From Promethearchaeota archaeon (lineage in GTDB: Archaea > Asgardarchaeota > Lokiarchaeia > Sigyniarchaeales > SOKP01): 64,000 nucleotides of DNA. The notes under the pieces were generated by a model, which saw nothing but the letters and a program-made list of their open reading frames with translations, was not told the DNA's origin and did not search any database. The position numbers and the translations under genes are program-made. Below are positions 54,688-63,983 of the stretch, piece by piece. The DNA is taken from contig JAHPZJ010000028.1 of assembly GCA_019058245.1 (NCBI GenBank), forward strand, positions 124,001 to 188,000, read 5' to 3'. How positions within the stretch are numbered: position 1 is the first letter of the stretch; every line of letters begins with the position of its first letter.

Positions 54688-56175
54688 ATGTTTATGGATT
54701 TGAAAGAATTTGAATTAATTTATAAACAAAATCGGTGTGAGATTAAAGATAAAAAGAATATAGAAACTAGATTAAAAGGGATTGTTGGTAAGAATAATAT
54801 ATCAACTAAAAAAATAGATTTATTAGCTTATTCTAAGGATACTTCACTTATAGGGTTCAATTGGACACTCCAAGGAAAAATTGCAGGATTACCTGATTTT
54901 ATAACATGGCCAGAAACAGAAGAGCAAATATCAGAAATTTTAAAACTAGCAAATAGAGAGAAGATTCCTGTAATACCATATGGTGAGGGATCTGGAGTTG
55001 TTGGGGGTGCGATACCAGTTTATGGGGGAATTATTATTGATATGAAAAAATTTAATAACATTCTTGAAATAAATGATAAAAATTTGACAGTTACTGCTCA
55101 AACTGGTATTAATGGAATGAATTTGGAACGTTATTTAAATGCTAGAGGATATACAACAGGTCATATACCACAATCTCTTTATATTTCTTCATTAGGGGGA
55201 TGGATAGCTCATAGAGCTGCAGGACAATTTAGTACTAAATATGGAAAGATAGAAGATATAATTTTAGGAATGGAAGTAATTCTACCTCAAGGAAAGATTG
55301 TAAAATTTAAAACTATTTCCAGGGCATCAACTGGTCCTCAATTTGATAAGCTATTCATTGGCTGTGAGGGTACACTAGGAATTATTACAAAAGCTACACT
55401 TAAAATATGGCCCTATCCTGAAACAAGAGCATTAATTTCTTATGCCTTCCCTACTTTTGAGGATTCTTTAGAAGCAACTAGACAAATATTAAGGCAACAA
55501 ATTTATCCTGCTGTTATCCGAATTTATGATGCCGATGAAACATTCAGACATTTTGATCATATAGAAAAAGCTAAGAATAAGGTGATGGTTGTGTTTGTTT
55601 GTGAGGGGATTAAAAGCCTGGTTAATCTTGAAAAGGCAATTACTATGGATACATGTGAAAAAAATAATGGTGTTGCGTGTGGGGAAGAACCAGTTGAACA
55701 TTGGTTTGAAACTAGATTTAGAGTAACTGAAACTTCATTATCGCCAACATTAAAGACAGTTTTTGATACAATCGAAATTGAAATTTTATGGGATAAGGCA
55801 GCAGATCTATATCACTCTGTAATAACTACAACTAAAAAAATAAAAGGTTTAATTTTTATAACAGCGCATGTATCTCACTTTTATCCTAATGGAGTAGGGT
55901 TTTATTTTAGTTTTGCGGGAATTGCTCCAAAAGAAAAAACTGATCTTGAATTTTATCAAGAGGTTTGGAATACAGTTATTAAAGCAGTAGAAGATTGCGG
56001 TGGATCATTTGGACACCATCACGGTGTAGGAATCAATAGGTCAAAGTGGATGCCAGTAGAATGGGGTGTATCGTTTGATACTATAAAACAGATAAAGAAT
56101 TTACTTGATCCTAATAATATTTTAAACCCAGGGAAAATTTATGAAAATCTTTGGAAAAACGGAGATGAGAAATAA
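54688..56175 (+). CDS. FAD-linked oxidase, AGPS-like (alkylglycerone-phosphate synthase family)
   Basis: The protein of about 495 residues has a vanillyl-alcohol-oxidase-type FAD domain (VIPYGEGSGVVGGAIP, then YISSLGGWIAHRAAGQFSTK) and an oxidase C-terminal half with IGCEGTLGIITKATLKIWP. Two details resemble alkylglycerone-phosphate synthase rather than plain GlcD: STGPQFDKLFIG and the late GGSFGHHHGVGINRS, whose HHH run is catalytic in AGPS. The ATG 54616 frame adds a hydrophobic string unlike the family, so ATG 54688 (or 54694) is chosen. Its stop abuts the start of the Fe-S gene. Confidence 0.83.
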   Translation: MFMDLKEFELIYKQNRCEIKDKKNIETRLKGIVGKNNISTKKIDLLAYSKDTSLIGFNWTLQGKIAGLPDFITWPETEEQISEILKLANREKIPVIPYGEGSGVVGGAIPVYGGIIIDMKKFNNILEINDKNLTVTAQTGINGMNLERYLNARGYTTGHIPQSLYISSLGGWIAHRAAGQFSTKYGKIEDIILGMEVILPQGKIVKFKTISRASTGPQFDKLFIGCEGTLGIITKATLKIWPYPETRALISYAFPTFEDSLEATRQILRQQIYPAVIRIYDADETFRHFDHIEKAKNKVMVVFVCEGIKSLVNLEKAITMDTCEKNNGVACGEEPVEHWFETRFRVTETSLSPTLKTVFDTIEIEILWDKAADLYHSVITTTKKIKGLIFITAHVSHFYPNGVGFYFSFAGIAPKEKTDLEFYQEVWNTVIKAVEDCGGSFGHHHGVGINRSKWMPVEWGVSFDTIKQIKNLLDPNNILNPGKIYENLWKNGDEK

Positions 56176-57444
56176 ATGAGTGAGATCTTAGAGAAATATA
56201 AATGGATTGGCCCAATCATTGAAAAAATGGATCGAGACTTAAAACGGATATTTATGAAAAATTTTAGAATGCGAGATAAAAACTTTTTTCCAGAAGGGGA
56301 TTATAAAGCAGATATAAAAAACTTAGTTAATTGTATGCTCTGTCCAAATATGTGTAGATTTGATTGTGGTACGTTACAAACCTCTCTAACTGAAACCATG
56401 AGTCCTGCTTATAAAGCTCGGATAGGCTATTATCTAACAATAGGATTAATAGATCCAATGAAAAAAGAAAACCAAGATTTTATCAATTTAATGTACAAAT
56501 GTACAAATGAGGAAAACTGTAAAATTTGGTGCCCTTTTGAATTTTCGGTCGTATCACTCTTAGAGACTGTCAGAGAAGATTTAAATGATAAAAATTTGAT
56601 GCCAGATTACTGTAAACAGCAGATTGATAAGTTGAATAATACGAATACTATAGAAGAGTACAATATATATCGAACTTATACTGAAAAAGGAATAGAAAAT
56701 ATAGAAACGGATGGTAATGACGAAGTTTTCTATTATATTGGATGTGAATCAATGAAATTTCCTGAAGTTATAAAAGCAAATATAGAGATATTAAAGAAAG
56801 CTGGAATAAAATTTTCAACTAATCTTGATAGCAAAATATGTTGTGGAGGTCCAGCATTTAATATTAGAGAAATGGAAACCGCAAATAAGTTTGCTATGAA
56901 AAATAAAGAACTTATTGAGGCAACAGGTGCTAAGACCATCATATCAGATTGTCCGGGATGTATATTAACATTATCAAATAGATATGAAAAACTCGGAGTT
57001 AAAATTGAAAAACAAATAATCCATATTGTTCAGTTCTTTAAAAAGTTAATTGATGATGGAAAATTAAGTTTTAAAAATAAAATTCCTGAAGAATTTAGAA
57101 AAATCACTATTCATGATCCTTGTCTTATTGCTAGAAATTTAAAAGATACTGAATCAATAAGATTTATTCTTAATAGGATCCCTGATTTGGAAATTTTTGA
57201 ACCTCTTTATAATAAAGACTATGTTCATTGTTGTGGGTGGAGTGGTACTAACCATTGGGCAGATAGAGACTTAGCTATTAGAGAAGCAAGGAATAGAATT
57301 AATGAATTAAAAGATACTGGAGTAAATATTTTCATATCCGCATGTCCTCTCTGTGAATTAGGTCTAGCTTATGGAATTGATGAAAATGAAAAAGAAAAAT
57401 ATAAGATAATGGATATATCTGAATTGATAATAAGAATTTTATAA
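56176..57444 (+). CDS. Fe-S oxidoreductase with CCG domains (GlpC/HdrD-like)
   Basis: The 422-residue protein has an N-terminal ferredoxin-like region (CMLCPNMCRFDCG, then CTNEENCKIWCPFE) and two CCG domains (ICCGGPAFNI with DCPGCILTL; HCCGWSGTNHW with ACPLCELG). These are found in GlpC, GlcF, LutA and HdrD/B, where they carry electrons from flavin dehydrogenases. ATG follows the FAD-oxidase stop directly (TAAATG), so the pair should form a two-subunit dehydrogenase. The electron acceptor is unknown. Confidence 0.88.
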   Translation: MSEILEKYKWIGPIIEKMDRDLKRIFMKNFRMRDKNFFPEGDYKADIKNLVNCMLCPNMCRFDCGTLQTSLTETMSPAYKARIGYYLTIGLIDPMKKENQDFINLMYKCTNEENCKIWCPFEFSVVSLLETVREDLNDKNLMPDYCKQQIDKLNNTNTIEEYNIYRTYTEKGIENIETDGNDEVFYYIGCESMKFPEVIKANIEILKKAGIKFSTNLDSKICCGGPAFNIREMETANKFAMKNKELIEATGAKTIISDCPGCILTLSNRYEKLGVKIEKQIIHIVQFFKKLIDDGKLSFKNKIPEEFRKITIHDPCLIARNLKDTESIRFILNRIPDLEIFEPLYNKDYVHCCGWSGTNHWADRDLAIREARNRINELKDTGVNIFISACPLCELGLAYGIDENEKEKYKIMDISELIIRIL

Positions 57445-57479
57445 AAATAATAGGTATAATAAAATAAGGGTGTGATATT

Positions 57480-58940
57480 ATGAGTGATCTGATTTGTGTA
57501 TTCGACGTTGGAACTACTGGAGCTAGAACGATAATTTTTAATGATAAAGGTGAAGTAATTGCAAAAGAATATGAGGAATATCCTTTTATGAAGCAGCCTG
57601 TTGGCATTTCCGAACAAGATCCAATAATTTGGTGGAATGCTATAAAAAATACATGTAATAAAGCATTAAATCAGATTAATCCTGAAAATATTATAGGGAT
57701 TTCAGCAACATTTTTTCGTAGTACAATTACGATTATTGATAAAAAAGGAGAAATACTACATCCTGCTTTAACCTGGATGGATGAAAGACAAGAAACTTCC
57801 GCAATTGAGTGGAAAAGAGAGGTTGATCTTAGAAGATCAATTCCTAAAATACTATGGGTTAAGAAAAATAAACCAGAATTATTTAATAAAGCGTATAAAA
57901 TTATCCATCCAGATACTTATATCTACTTAAAATTATGCGATGAATGTGTTACAGATCCCACAAATGGAATTTTTGGGATTTTAAATAAGAATACTCTAAA
58001 ATGGGATGAGGAGTTATCTGAATCATTTGACTTACCAATAGAATTATGGCCAGAGGTGCATATTCCAGGTGAGATCATTGGTGAACTAACGAGTACCGCT
58101 GCTGATGCTTTAGGTTTTAAAAAAAATATTCCAATAATTTTAGGTGGTGGAGATCAACAATGCTCATCATTAGGATTAGGTGTAATCAATCCCGCTCAAG
58201 CTAAAGTTACTACTGGGACTGGAACATTTATTGATTATGTTGTTGATAAGCCTGTAGAACCTTCGGGAGATTTTCCTATTTTTTCATTACCTTCTGTAAT
58301 AGAAGGTAAATGGAACATTGAGGGTATTGCCCCAGGAACAGGTACAGCATTAAAATGGTTCGCAGAAAATTTCTCACAATTACAAATTAAGGAAAGTCAA
58401 GAAAAGAATATTAATATTTATGATATGCTAACAGCAGAAGCAGCTACCATACAGCCCGGAAGTGAAGGATTGTTATTTTTACCAGAATTATGTATCTTCC
58501 GAAAAGGAACACTTCATGGTTTAGGTTGGAATCATACTAGGGCACATATGGTACGAGCAATAATGGAATCTGCTGCTCTAGCTTCTCAAATGTATCTTCA
58601 ATTAATTGAAGGAATGGGAGGGAAGAAAACTACTGAATTGCGAGTTGATGGAGGTGCAATGAATAGTGAATTATGGACTCAGATTTTTGCGGATGTTATT
58701 TCAAAGCCAATATTAGTTCCAGAGGTTAAAGATGGTGCTGCTATGGGTGCTGCGATTTTAGGATTTTTAGGTTGCAAAAGATATGATACTATTGAAAAAG
58801 CCATTGAAAAAATGGTTAGATTTCCCACAATCAAAAACTCAAGTAAAGAAAATCTTAATATTTATAAAAAATTAAAAAGAATTTTTATGCCAGTTTTATT
58901 AGATATATACAGTAAAAAAAGAGTAACTAAAGATCTTTAG
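57480..58940 (+). CDS. FGGY-family carbohydrate kinase (glycerol/xylulose-kinase-like)
   Basis: The 486-residue kinase begins LICVFDVGTTGARTIIFNDK (phosphate-1 loop) and has HPALTWMDERQ (substrate region), GGGDQQCSSLG, KVTTGTGTFIDYV (phosphate-2) and LRVDGGAMNSELW (adenosine). It is 35 bases behind the Fe-S gene with a good GGGTGTGAT ribosome-binding site. FGGY kinases act on glycerol, xylulose and similar sugars. Beside an AGPS/GlpD-like oxidase and GlpC-like partner, glycerol or an alkylglycerol is the most likely substrate, but this is an inference. Confidence 0.9.
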   Translation: MSDLICVFDVGTTGARTIIFNDKGEVIAKEYEEYPFMKQPVGISEQDPIIWWNAIKNTCNKALNQINPENIIGISATFFRSTITIIDKKGEILHPALTWMDERQETSAIEWKREVDLRRSIPKILWVKKNKPELFNKAYKIIHPDTYIYLKLCDECVTDPTNGIFGILNKNTLKWDEELSESFDLPIELWPEVHIPGEIIGELTSTAADALGFKKNIPIILGGGDQQCSSLGLGVINPAQAKVTTGTGTFIDYVVDKPVEPSGDFPIFSLPSVIEGKWNIEGIAPGTGTALKWFAENFSQLQIKESQEKNINIYDMLTAEAATIQPGSEGLLFLPELCIFRKGTLHGLGWNHTRAHMVRAIMESAALASQMYLQLIEGMGGKKTTELRVDGGAMNSELWTQIFADVISKPILVPEVKDGAAMGAAILGFLGCKRYDTIEKAIEKMVRFPTIKNSSKENLNIYKKLKRIFMPVLLDIYSKKRVTKDL

Positions 58941-59128
58941 CTATTCTTAGAATTTCTTTTTTATATTTCTAAAAATTAGATATTATTTATGAAAATAATT
59001 AAATAAAACTTAAAAAGAGTAAAAATCTATTCAAGTAATCTTTATTTCTATTTATTTTTAAATTTAGAAAAGTATTTTTTGAATCTATTATTTCAAAAAA
59101 TATAGAACATAATAAACCTTTTGCTCAC

Positions 59129-59953
59129 ATGCCTTATTTTAAGAACCAAGAGGGTTACAATTTATATTATGAAAACATAAATTCGGATTCAAATAAGTGC
59201 ACCATTATTTTACTCCATGGATTCGCTTCATCTGCTTCTTTTTTTAAGGCTCAAATAAGTATTTTAAAAGAGGATTATCGAATTATTGCTTTTGATGCAT
59301 TAGGGCATGGGAGAAGTGAGCACCCAAAAGAACTCAATCTTACAAAAAATCTAAGACATGATATCATAAGAGATTTAGAAGATCTTCTAAGATTTTTAGA
59401 TGTAGATGAACAATATGGTATAATTGGGCATTCTTTAGTTGGTGGAATGATAGGTCAATTATATACAATGAAGCATCCAACAGATGTCAAATTTTTAATT
59501 TTATTGAATTCAGGGTATATTATGATAGATAATGTTGTTAGAAATATTTTTTATAATCTACTCCCATATTTTATCAGAATGAATTTTTTGGATGTAGTTG
59601 CAAATTCAGTTGAAAAGTTGTTAGATAAAACAATTCCTTATATCATTACCGCTTTATCAGGTAGTTTACCAGGTTTAAATCTAACAAAAGATCAATTATA
59701 TATGCAAATTGAAGATCAAATTTTTAGAATGATCCATGAAATTAAAGAATATGAACCTAATATTACTTGTCCAACACTTATAATTGGAGGAAGGCTTGAT
59801 AATTTTGCTCCAGAACAAATGTCAGAAAAATTACACCAGATGATTCCACACTCTACATTAGAAATTATTGATATGGCAGGTCATTTTGCTCCAGCTCAAA
59901 GAAAAGAGGTAGTTAATGAATTAATAAGTAATTTTATTAGAAAGATTAGATGA
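59129..59953 (+). CDS. Alpha/beta hydrolase
   Basis: The 274-residue protein has ILLHGFASSASFF (oxyanion loop), IIAFDALGHGRSEHP, GIIGHSLVGGMIGQL with nucleophile Ser near residue 105, TLIIGGRLDNFAP (Asp) and DMAGHFAPAQR (His). The catalytic triad is complete. There is no signal peptide. Substrate unknown. Its stop overlaps the next start by 4 bases (ATGA), which couples it to an ASCH-domain protein, an unusual pairing. Confidence 0.88.
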   Translation: MPYFKNQEGYNLYYENINSDSNKCTIILLHGFASSASFFKAQISILKEDYRIIAFDALGHGRSEHPKELNLTKNLRHDIIRDLEDLLRFLDVDEQYGIIGHSLVGGMIGQLYTMKHPTDVKFLILLNSGYIMIDNVVRNIFYNLLPYFIRMNFLDVVANSVEKLLDKTIPYIITALSGSLPGLNLTKDQLYMQIEDQIFRMIHEIKEYEPNITCPTLIIGGRLDNFAPEQMSEKLHQMIPHSTLEIIDMAGHFAPAQRKEVVNELISNFIRKIR

Positions 59954-60435
59954 AGGAAAAAAATCACAAACAAAATATAAATAGCTTTATGTCAATGAAT
60001 GTTCTAATATCAATTAAACCAAAATATGTGAAGAAAATCGAAAAAGGAGAGAAAAGATATGAATTTAGGAAATCAATATTTAATTGCAAAAAAATAAATT
60101 TTATTTATATTTATTGTACTACACCAATTAAAAAATTAGTTGCTCGATTTAAGATAAAAAAAATTATTGAGGATACTCCATTAAATTTATGGGAAAAATA
60201 TAGATTTTTTGCCGGTATTAACAAAAATGAGTTTTTTAATTATTTTGAAGGAAAGATCAAAGGGTATGCCATAAAAATAAAAGATTTAGAATTCTTTAAA
60301 AATTCTGTTGATCCATATCAAATTTGGTCAGATTTCATCCCTCCTCAGTCTTTTCGTTATATTGAAGATATCCCTTATACTTTTGATATAGTAAAAAGCA
60401 ATGAAAATAATAATTTAGAAATTAAAAAAGCATGA
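59950..60435 (+). CDS. ASCH/PUA-like-domain protein
   Basis: The 161-residue protein has the ASCH pattern in LISIKPKYVKKIEKGEKRYE, FRKSIFNCKKINFIYIYCTT (surface rim) and GYAIKIKDLEFF. Conserved G-x-K-x-x-E-(F/V)-R at residues 32-39 is the family's hallmark; this loop is thought to bind RNA or nucleotides. Archaeal relatives are annotated as predicted transcriptional regulators without firm data. The ATGA overlap with the hydrolase supports the 59950 start; ATG at 59992 or 59998 would also give the domain. Confidence 0.75.
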   Translation: MKEKNHKQNINSFMSMNVLISIKPKYVKKIEKGEKRYEFRKSIFNCKKINFIYIYCTTPIKKLVARFKIKKIIEDTPLNLWEKYRFFAGINKNEFFNYFEGKIKGYAIKIKDLEFFKNSVDPYQIWSDFIPPQSFRYIEDIPYTFDIVKSNENNNLEIKKA

Positions 60436-60526
60436 AGAGATCATTCTTCATGAAAAATCTTAAATTTAATTGAAGAAGTTTAAATTGATTAGAATTTATT
60501 TATTTTTAAATTATAAATGATTCAAT

Positions 60527-61879
60527 ATGACCAGTAAATCTAATTTAAATTTAGAAATTCGAGAAGCTGTCAAAGAGGATTTTGAATTTGTTGAAGGTAT
60601 GATGTGTCATGCTTTAGAACCTTATTATGGTGGAGACCATAAAGCCCATGCCAAAAGAATATTAATGACTCATCTCTCTGGAGGAATTGATAAAATTGGA
60701 CATTTTTCATTTGAACAAAAAATGTTCATTCTGTGCTTAAATAGTAAAACCGTGGGAATGATTCATCTCGTTGGAAAGCGTCAGGGTACTTATAAGATCA
60801 GTCCAATTATAATTGATAAACCTTTTAGAGGAAAATATGGTTTAGGATCGGTTCTTCTTGAGCACGCTGAAAATTATGCCATTAAAAAGGGAGCAAGGCA
60901 AATATATTGTACCGTAGCTGAAGAGAATGAGGAAGCCCAAAGTTTTTTTTTAGAAAAAGGATATATAATAGCTGGAAAATCAGAAAGTCACTATAAATAT
61001 GGTATTACAGAGCTAATGATGTATAAAATATTTTTAGAACCAAATTTCGATGAAAAATTTGACAGACCTAATATTTCGGTTCATTTATTAGAAAAAAAAT
61101 ATGAACTACAAGTTTCAGATTTTTTATTAGAAAAACTTCCAGAGCACTTCATAGGAATTGATTTGAAATGGATTGATGCACTTTTTAAAGGATTTTATAG
61201 AAGAAATTCTAGGAATATAAACTTAAAATTTAAACTTATTTTTGTTGCTATAGATAGATATGATAATGTCTTAGGAATTGCTGGTGCTACTCCAAAGAAA
61301 GGAGAACCCATCAAAATTATGCCGTTTTTAGCGAAAACATTACCAGCATTTGTAGCACTATTATCAGATATTCCATTTGAACTAAGAGACTATGGTCATA
61401 AACTATATATTCATATAACACCCTCCGTTGAGGAAACAATAGCGTTACAGCAAAATGGATGGAAACTTGATGCTGCAATGCCAGAAGCATATCAAGAAAA
61501 AATAATAACTCAACAATGGAGTTTAGATATTGATGATCCAAATTTTGCGCGTATTATCCGCACAAAGAAGAAATATCTTGATTTGATGAAGAAAAATAAA
61601 AAAACAATTGAAGTTAGAGTAGCATATAAAAAAATGAAATCAATTAAAAATGGTGATAGAGTAAAATTTCGATGTCGTAACAGTTCATACACTACTACTA
61701 TTAAAGATATTAGATATTATTGTTCTATTAAAGAATTACTCGAAAGTGAAGATTCAAATAAAATTATTCCAAATCGGTCTAAAGAGGAGGTGTTGAAAAT
61801 ACTAAAAGATATTTATCCCGAAAAATTAGAAAATCTTGGTATGATGGCATTAGAATTAAATTTAAACGAGAAGAAATAA
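60527..61879 (+). CDS. GNAT-GNAT-ASCH fusion protein
   Basis: The 450-residue protein has a GNAT acetyltransferase domain (about 5-165; motif A is KPFRGKYGLGSVLLEHAE, then CTVAEENEEAQSFFLEKGY). A second degenerate GNAT-like unit follows (about 190-335; VLGIAGATPKKGEPIK, IALQQNGWKLDAAMPEAY). An ASCH domain ends it (345-450: KKYLDLMKKNKKTIEVRVAY, RVKFRCRN). The second GNAT lacks a clear acetyl-CoA Q/R-x-x-G-x-G loop. A known ASCH enzyme removes acetyl groups from N4-acetylcytidine, so pairing with GNAT suggests acetylated nucleoside or RNA metabolism; that is speculative. Confidence 0.8.
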   Translation: MTSKSNLNLEIREAVKEDFEFVEGMMCHALEPYYGGDHKAHAKRILMTHLSGGIDKIGHFSFEQKMFILCLNSKTVGMIHLVGKRQGTYKISPIIIDKPFRGKYGLGSVLLEHAENYAIKKGARQIYCTVAEENEEAQSFFLEKGYIIAGKSESHYKYGITELMMYKIFLEPNFDEKFDRPNISVHLLEKKYELQVSDFLLEKLPEHFIGIDLKWIDALFKGFYRRNSRNINLKFKLIFVAIDRYDNVLGIAGATPKKGEPIKIMPFLAKTLPAFVALLSDIPFELRDYGHKLYIHITPSVEETIALQQNGWKLDAAMPEAYQEKIITQQWSLDIDDPNFARIIRTKKKYLDLMKKNKKTIEVRVAYKKMKSIKNGDRVKFRCRNSSYTTTIKDIRYYCSIKELLESEDSNKIIPNRSKEEVLKILKDIYPEKLENLGMMALELNLNEKK

Positions 61880-61880
61880 T

Positions 61881-62204
61881 ATGAGACGTCTTATTTTTAA
61901 AAAAGAATATCTAAAGCTCATCCTACAAGGAAAGAAAGTTTTAGAAGGAAGAGTTGGATATGAAAATATTAAGAAATTGAAGACGGGAGAAATTATTTCT
62001 CTAAACGGAAAATATAATGCAAAGATAATAAAAATTCAAAAATTTTCGAGTTTTAAGGAGGCATTGAATATAAATAATTATAAAAAGCTATTACCAAATG
62101 CTTCATCTATAGATGATGCTTTAAATATATATAGCAATATCTATCCCTTGTGGAAACAAGAAAAATTAGGTGTATTTATTTTAGAAATTAAATATCCATT
62201 ATAA
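61881..62204 (+). CDS. Stand-alone ASCH-domain protein
   Basis: The 107-residue protein is a single ASCH domain: IFKKEYLKLILQGKKVLEGR, VGYENIKKLKTGEIISLNGK, and a late LGVFILEIKYP. The G-K-K-x-x-E-x-R motif is at residues 17-24. It resembles the C-terminal domain of the fusion (TIEVRVAYKKMKSIKNGD). The gene begins only a base after the fusion stop, so it is co-translated. Conservation of length with ~105-residue YqfB-type amidohydrolases is noted, but the active-site Lys/Thr/Glu set cannot be assigned by eye. Confidence 0.82.
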   Translation: MRRLIFKKEYLKLILQGKKVLEGRVGYENIKKLKTGEIISLNGKYNAKIIKIQKFSSFKEALNINNYKKLLPNASSIDDALNIYSNIYPLWKQEKLGVFILEIKYPL

Positions 62205-62394
62205 ATCTGAAACAAAAATAGCTTCTTATAGTTTTAACCAAATTATGAATTAAAAAATTGACAGTTTAGGAACTTTTTTTAATAGTATTATTCAATTTGA
62301 ACTCTTGTATTCAAATATAATAAATAAAAAGGAACTATATTTATTAGTAAGAGAAGAAAACTAAATTAAAAATATTCATAAATCTAAATTAAAG

Positions 62395-63423
62395 ATGAAG
62401 AATAATAATGAAACTATTTTTGTATTTGCATCTGGTTATCGAGATCTATATAAAAAAGAAATTTATAATACACTAGCTTATCCATCAGAATTTTTGATGC
62501 ATTTTAGATATCGTTTAAAATGGGTAAGTTTAGAGATTTCAAATCACATTTCTTTAGAAGGTAAAAATCTTATTGTGATCGCGACAATTGAGCTAGATGA
62601 TCAAAACAAAAATAAAAACCAGAAATTCATGCCATTGAGAAAAGGTAAGATTATATCTACTTCTAAGGATGGTGATACCTTACATATATATTTTGAATTA
62701 TCGAAAGATTGGGTTTTATATGAGGATAACTCCAATGATAGAATAGATTTATATGATACAATTATTAAAAGAGGGGGTAATCCTTCCAATGGTGTTGCTG
62801 TTGCATTTGGGAACGCTCATAATTTTAAATTCTCTAATGATGATTTAGCATGGGTTTATATAATTAATAGGCTTGTTGAATTTCCAGAATATCAAAATTC
62901 TCTTTTTTTTAGATTAAACTCTGTTACAAGAGTTCCTAATAATAAACCTCTTGAATTAAAGAAATTAGATCCTTTTACCAATGGATATATTCTTAAAAGA
63001 AGAAAAAATTATATTTTTGATTTCTCATTCAATTTTGGGCATGAGCCACCAGAAAACGCGAAAAGTGCTAATTTTGAATTAAATAGCGATGAAATCCTAA
63101 AAATATTTCCCAATAAGTTGATGTTGGGATTTAGAGTCGACAAAAAACATTTTTTTGTTTCTCCTAGTAGTCATTCTTCTAATGAGAGAACAATTATCTC
63201 TACTAAAATAAAAGGTACTATTGAAGCCCCATTATTGGAAATTCCAATAAGGGTTACAAAAAATAAATTATTATATGGCTTATATTTATTTTTGATTTTA
63301 CTTGGATTAATTTTTATAAGTTTACCTTTGGCAGAAAATATTTTAGGTGTGACTTTAAAACTATGTGGTGCTATTTCTACAGCTCTAGGGACTTTTTTAA
63401 TAAATTATTATACAAAATATTAA
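62395..63423 (+). CDS. Unknown protein with C-terminal membrane helices
   Basis: The 342-residue protein has a beta-rich, charged N-terminal domain (1 to about 285; MKNNNETIFVFASGYRDLYK) and two hydrophobic helices near the C-terminus (about 290-312 and 318-338) ending FLINYYTKY. It has no signal peptide; the N-terminus would be cytosolic or exported depending on helix topology. There are no catalytic motifs and very few Cys. It lies alone between the ASCH and MazG-like genes. No family recognised. Confidence 0.65.
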   Translation: MKNNNETIFVFASGYRDLYKKEIYNTLAYPSEFLMHFRYRLKWVSLEISNHISLEGKNLIVIATIELDDQNKNKNQKFMPLRKGKIISTSKDGDTLHIYFELSKDWVLYEDNSNDRIDLYDTIIKRGGNPSNGVAVAFGNAHNFKFSNDDLAWVYIINRLVEFPEYQNSLFFRLNSVTRVPNNKPLELKKLDPFTNGYILKRRKNYIFDFSFNFGHEPPENAKSANFELNSDEILKIFPNKLMLGFRVDKKHFFVSPSSHSSNERTIISTKIKGTIEAPLLEIPIRVTKNKLLYGLYLFLILLGLIFISLPLAENILGVTLKLCGAISTALGTFLINYYTKY

Positions 63424-63590
63424 TCATTGCGATAGAAAATCAAATTTGGAATAGAGTTTTATTTTAATAGTAGAAATTAGTTAATTTTCTTTATATTTCA
63501 AATCATTTTTAAATTAGATTTATAATAATAATTTTAAAAATAACCTCAACTAAATATTAAACATCATATATATTTAAAAACAATATTAAA

Positions 63591-63965
63591 ATGCGAAAGA
63601 ATTCAAATAATAATGATAATACAATCTCTATTTCTTATTTTAAAGAAAAAGTTAGGGAATTTGTAAAAGAACGCAAATGGGAGAAATATCAAACACCTCA
63701 AAATTTGATTCAAGCTCTTGGAATTGAGATTTCGGAATTGTCACAATTATTTCTTTTTAAGGATTATTCAATAGAAGATATCAAAAATAATAATCATCTT
63801 TTAAAAAATCTTTCAGAGGAAATCGCAGATGTTTTCATTTATCTAATATGTCTTGTAAATACCTTAAATTTTGATCTTACAGAAATATTTATAAAAAAAA
63901 TGGAAAAAAACAAGGAAAAATATTCAATTACAGAGTTTAACAATGGAATATATTATAAAAAATAG
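63591..63965 (+). CDS. MazG-like NTP pyrophosphohydrolase
   Basis: The 124-residue protein begins with a basic strand, then FVKERKWEKYQTPQNLIQAL, LGIEISELSQLFLF and EEIADVFIYLICLVNTLNFD. The E-x-x-E and E-x-x-D pairs are the metal ligands of the all-alpha NTP-PPase (RS21-C6/dCTPase) group. Such proteins hydrolyse non-canonical or excess dNTPs, and the W/K/Y-rich start fits. The gene is near the right edge, transcribed with the following ORF. Confidence 0.85.
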   Translation: MRKNSNNNDNTISISYFKEKVREFVKERKWEKYQTPQNLIQALGIEISELSQLFLFKDYSIEDIKNNNHLLKNLSEEIADVFIYLICLVNTLNFDLTEIFIKKMEKNKEKYSITEFNNGIYYKK

Positions 63966-63983
63966 AGGAATTGAGAATTTAAG

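Noticed and set aside
59129..62204. ASCH cluster as a toxin-antitoxin or defence operon
   Set aside because: No antitoxin-like DNA-binding gene, nuclease or mobile-element mark is nearby; housekeeping or RNA metabolism is equally likely.
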